Positions 62,751 to 64,000 of a stretch of DNA of 64,000 bases are shown piece by piece. Location of the stretch: positions 124,001 through 188,000 of the forward strand of contig JNEN01001014.1 in NCBI GenBank assembly GCA_000697355.1, read 5' to 3'. The position numbers were made by a program, and so were the translations under genes. Positions within the stretch are counted from its first letter, which is position 1. Every line of letters begins with the position of its first letter. The notes under the pieces were generated by a model. It worked only from the letters and a program-made list of their open reading frames with translations, had not been told where the DNA came from and ran no database searches. This DNA comes from Syncephalastrum monosporum B8922. Its lineage: Eukaryota; Mucoromycota; Mucoromycetes; Mucorales; Syncephalastraceae.

Positions 62751-64000
62751 TCAGACGTTTGAACCAGCGGACTCCTTTTTATCCGTGACAGCATGTATGG
62801 TCGCTGATGGCGATGGCGGCACGCACGGTATTGACGACGGGCGTACGATCAGCTGGTCTGATTTACCAGTGAAGAGGAACACCAAGGGCAAGCCTACAAC
62901 ATAGAGCCCAGCAAGGACGATGCAGAGCCAGAAGAATCCGAGTGCGCCGTAGATATAGCCCGCGATCAAGGGCCCAATGGACATGCCGACGCCGTACGCA
63001 ATATTGTAGAGCCCATAGCACATAGCCATACCGTCCTTGCTGCCTGCATCGTTTCTTTGATGGACGACACCTGCGATTTCAGGATAGACCGCGGTTTGAC
63101 AGCTAGCGAGGAGGCAACCGCAAACAAAAAAGACGATGAGGATGGCCCAGTAAGTAACGCGGTGATCCGGTATCCCTAGACAAACGGTGGCCGGGATTAA
63201 AAGGAAAGCAGCACAAAGCGCCACAATCTTAGTCCCGTATTTGTCGCAGAGAAAGCCGGAAAACGCGCTCGAGAGAATGTAGGGGATGATAAAGGCAATC
63301 TGGGAGACTCCTATCGCCGTTTCATCAAAGTTCCACTGGCTGGCAAGCCGAAGAGGTGTGGCTGACTGCGGGGAGGGGATATTATATGTGAGGTTATATG
63401 TAGCCAAAGAGCATGTATCTTACCTCGGATGAGCTCATGGCAATGGCGACCGTCAGTGTGAGATAAAGCGCGGTCCAAAGGCGGGCACTTTTAAAAAGCA
63501 CCATTGTGCTGACTTTTGAAGAGGGTGCTATGTCCGCAGGATCTTCCTCGGCCGTTTTCTCTTTGTCCTCCTGTTGTCCGAACCACTCTGCGGGTGCCTG
63601 GCGCCGCTCGACAATGACAAAGATCATACACATGTTAATAGAGCAGACAATGACAGCCATAATGAAGGGCGCCTGAGGGCTCAGTTTAGAATACATGGCT
63701 ACCATATAGAATAAGCATGTTTGGTCTCGGGACGATCGACGAGTATCCAATTTTACCTCCTGCATGAATATTTGGTTAGCAACCATAAATGCTCATAGAG
63801 CCTGATGTAGACTCATAGGAGACGCGTACCTCCTGTCAGTAGCCCGGTAACCATACCAAGCGGATACAGACTCGTGAGCTTCCCCATTTGTAGTCCTATG
63901 ATCGTTCGTGCCTATGAGTACATCTGGTGGACCAACGGGAGTTATGTTCTCATCACGCACCCAGCTGATCTTCAGGCCAATTGTCGGCAATGAGACATAG
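62751..64000 (-). CDS. MFS transporter, VMAT/DHA1-like (5' end outside window)
   Basis: Partial; exons complement(62751..63365, 63424..63698, 63757..63759, 63830..63895, 63961..>64000). The visible part reads LIADNWPEDQLGLQMGKLTS, YPLGMVTGLLTGGAMYSKLS, APFIMAVIVCSINMCMIFVI, a cytosolic loop (ERRQAPAEWFGQQEDKEK), then TM7-12 with GFLCDKYGTKIVALCAA (MFS motif A-like) and MSIGPLIAGYIYGALGFFWL. The layout fits 12-span drug/amine:H+ antiporters of the SLC18/VMAT-like branch. The substrate is unknown. Correct joining of the GG motif needs a 3-nt exon (GAG) between introns of 70 and 58 nt. Confidence 0.82.
63757..63759 (-). other. probable 3-nt microexon (GAG)
   Basis: On the minus strand: CATGCAG|GAG|GTAAAA. 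It splits a 130-nt gap into introns of 70 and 58 nt, the normal size here, keeps phase 1, and adds the second Gly of the conserved LTGGAMYSK motif. Without it the frame is still kept but one Gly is lost. Confidence 0.55.

Overview
The window reads as nuclear DNA of an early-diverging fungus, most likely Mucoromycota (Mucorales). Genes lie 60-600 bp apart on both strands and carry many introns, most of 50-70 nt with GTAAGT/GTATGT donors and YAG acceptors. The gene content fits that group: a plant/protist-like plasma-membrane H+-ATPase, a FAR1-type DNA-binding protein, an ASXH-domain protein, a ZMAT5 homologue and a Fanzor-like relic. I rebuilt exons by joining reading frames at splice sites and checking phase. 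No rRNA, tRNA or CRISPR array was recognised.

Layout. 0.1-6 kb, all minus: SH3 protein, a small unknown gene, Arp9, a divergent CDK. 6.5-9.8 kb plus: H+-ATPase. 11.6-13.8 kb plus: FAR1 protein. 14.5-17.2 kb: a small unknown gene, mitochondrial L1, ZMAT5 and RPS23. 18.9-23.3 kb plus: ETFRF1/LYRM5 and a Sec7-PH ARF-GEF. 23.4-29.0 kb minus: TFIIIC 90-kDa-type subunit and mitochondrial glutamyl-tRNA synthetase. 29.6-30.9 kb plus: ING-PHD protein. 31.7-32.8 kb: broken Fanzor-like gene. 34.4-38.2 kb: M17 aminopeptidase converging on an ASXH/RAMA-like protein. 38.2-42.3 kb: gene-poor, with decayed coding fragments and a TG microsatellite. 42.3-49.1 kb plus: Msp1 AAA ATPase, SNF2 helicase, RPS26. 50.8-55.8 kb plus: Aurora kinase and Pat1. 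56.1-64 kb minus: ZFAND2 AN1 protein, ankyrin protein, LAT-type amino-acid transporter and an MFS transporter cut by the window edge.

The most notable signal concerns splicing. The TFIIIC gene holds an intron with an ATATCCTTT donor, a TCCTTAAC branch point and an AC acceptor, which is a textbook U12-type AT-AC intron. About 7.5 kb away is a homologue of ZMAT5, a protein of the U11/U12 snRNP. The window also shows two GC-AG introns, a probable 3-nt microexon, and ribosomal-protein genes whose first coding exon is only 3-4 nt. Other points are a CDK with altered PSTAIRE and DFG motifs, an ASXH protein with a RAMA-like tail, and relics of mobile or nuclease-like genes. The genes are mostly unrelated housekeeping functions; there is no operon or cluster logic, only shared divergent promoters and convergent ends.
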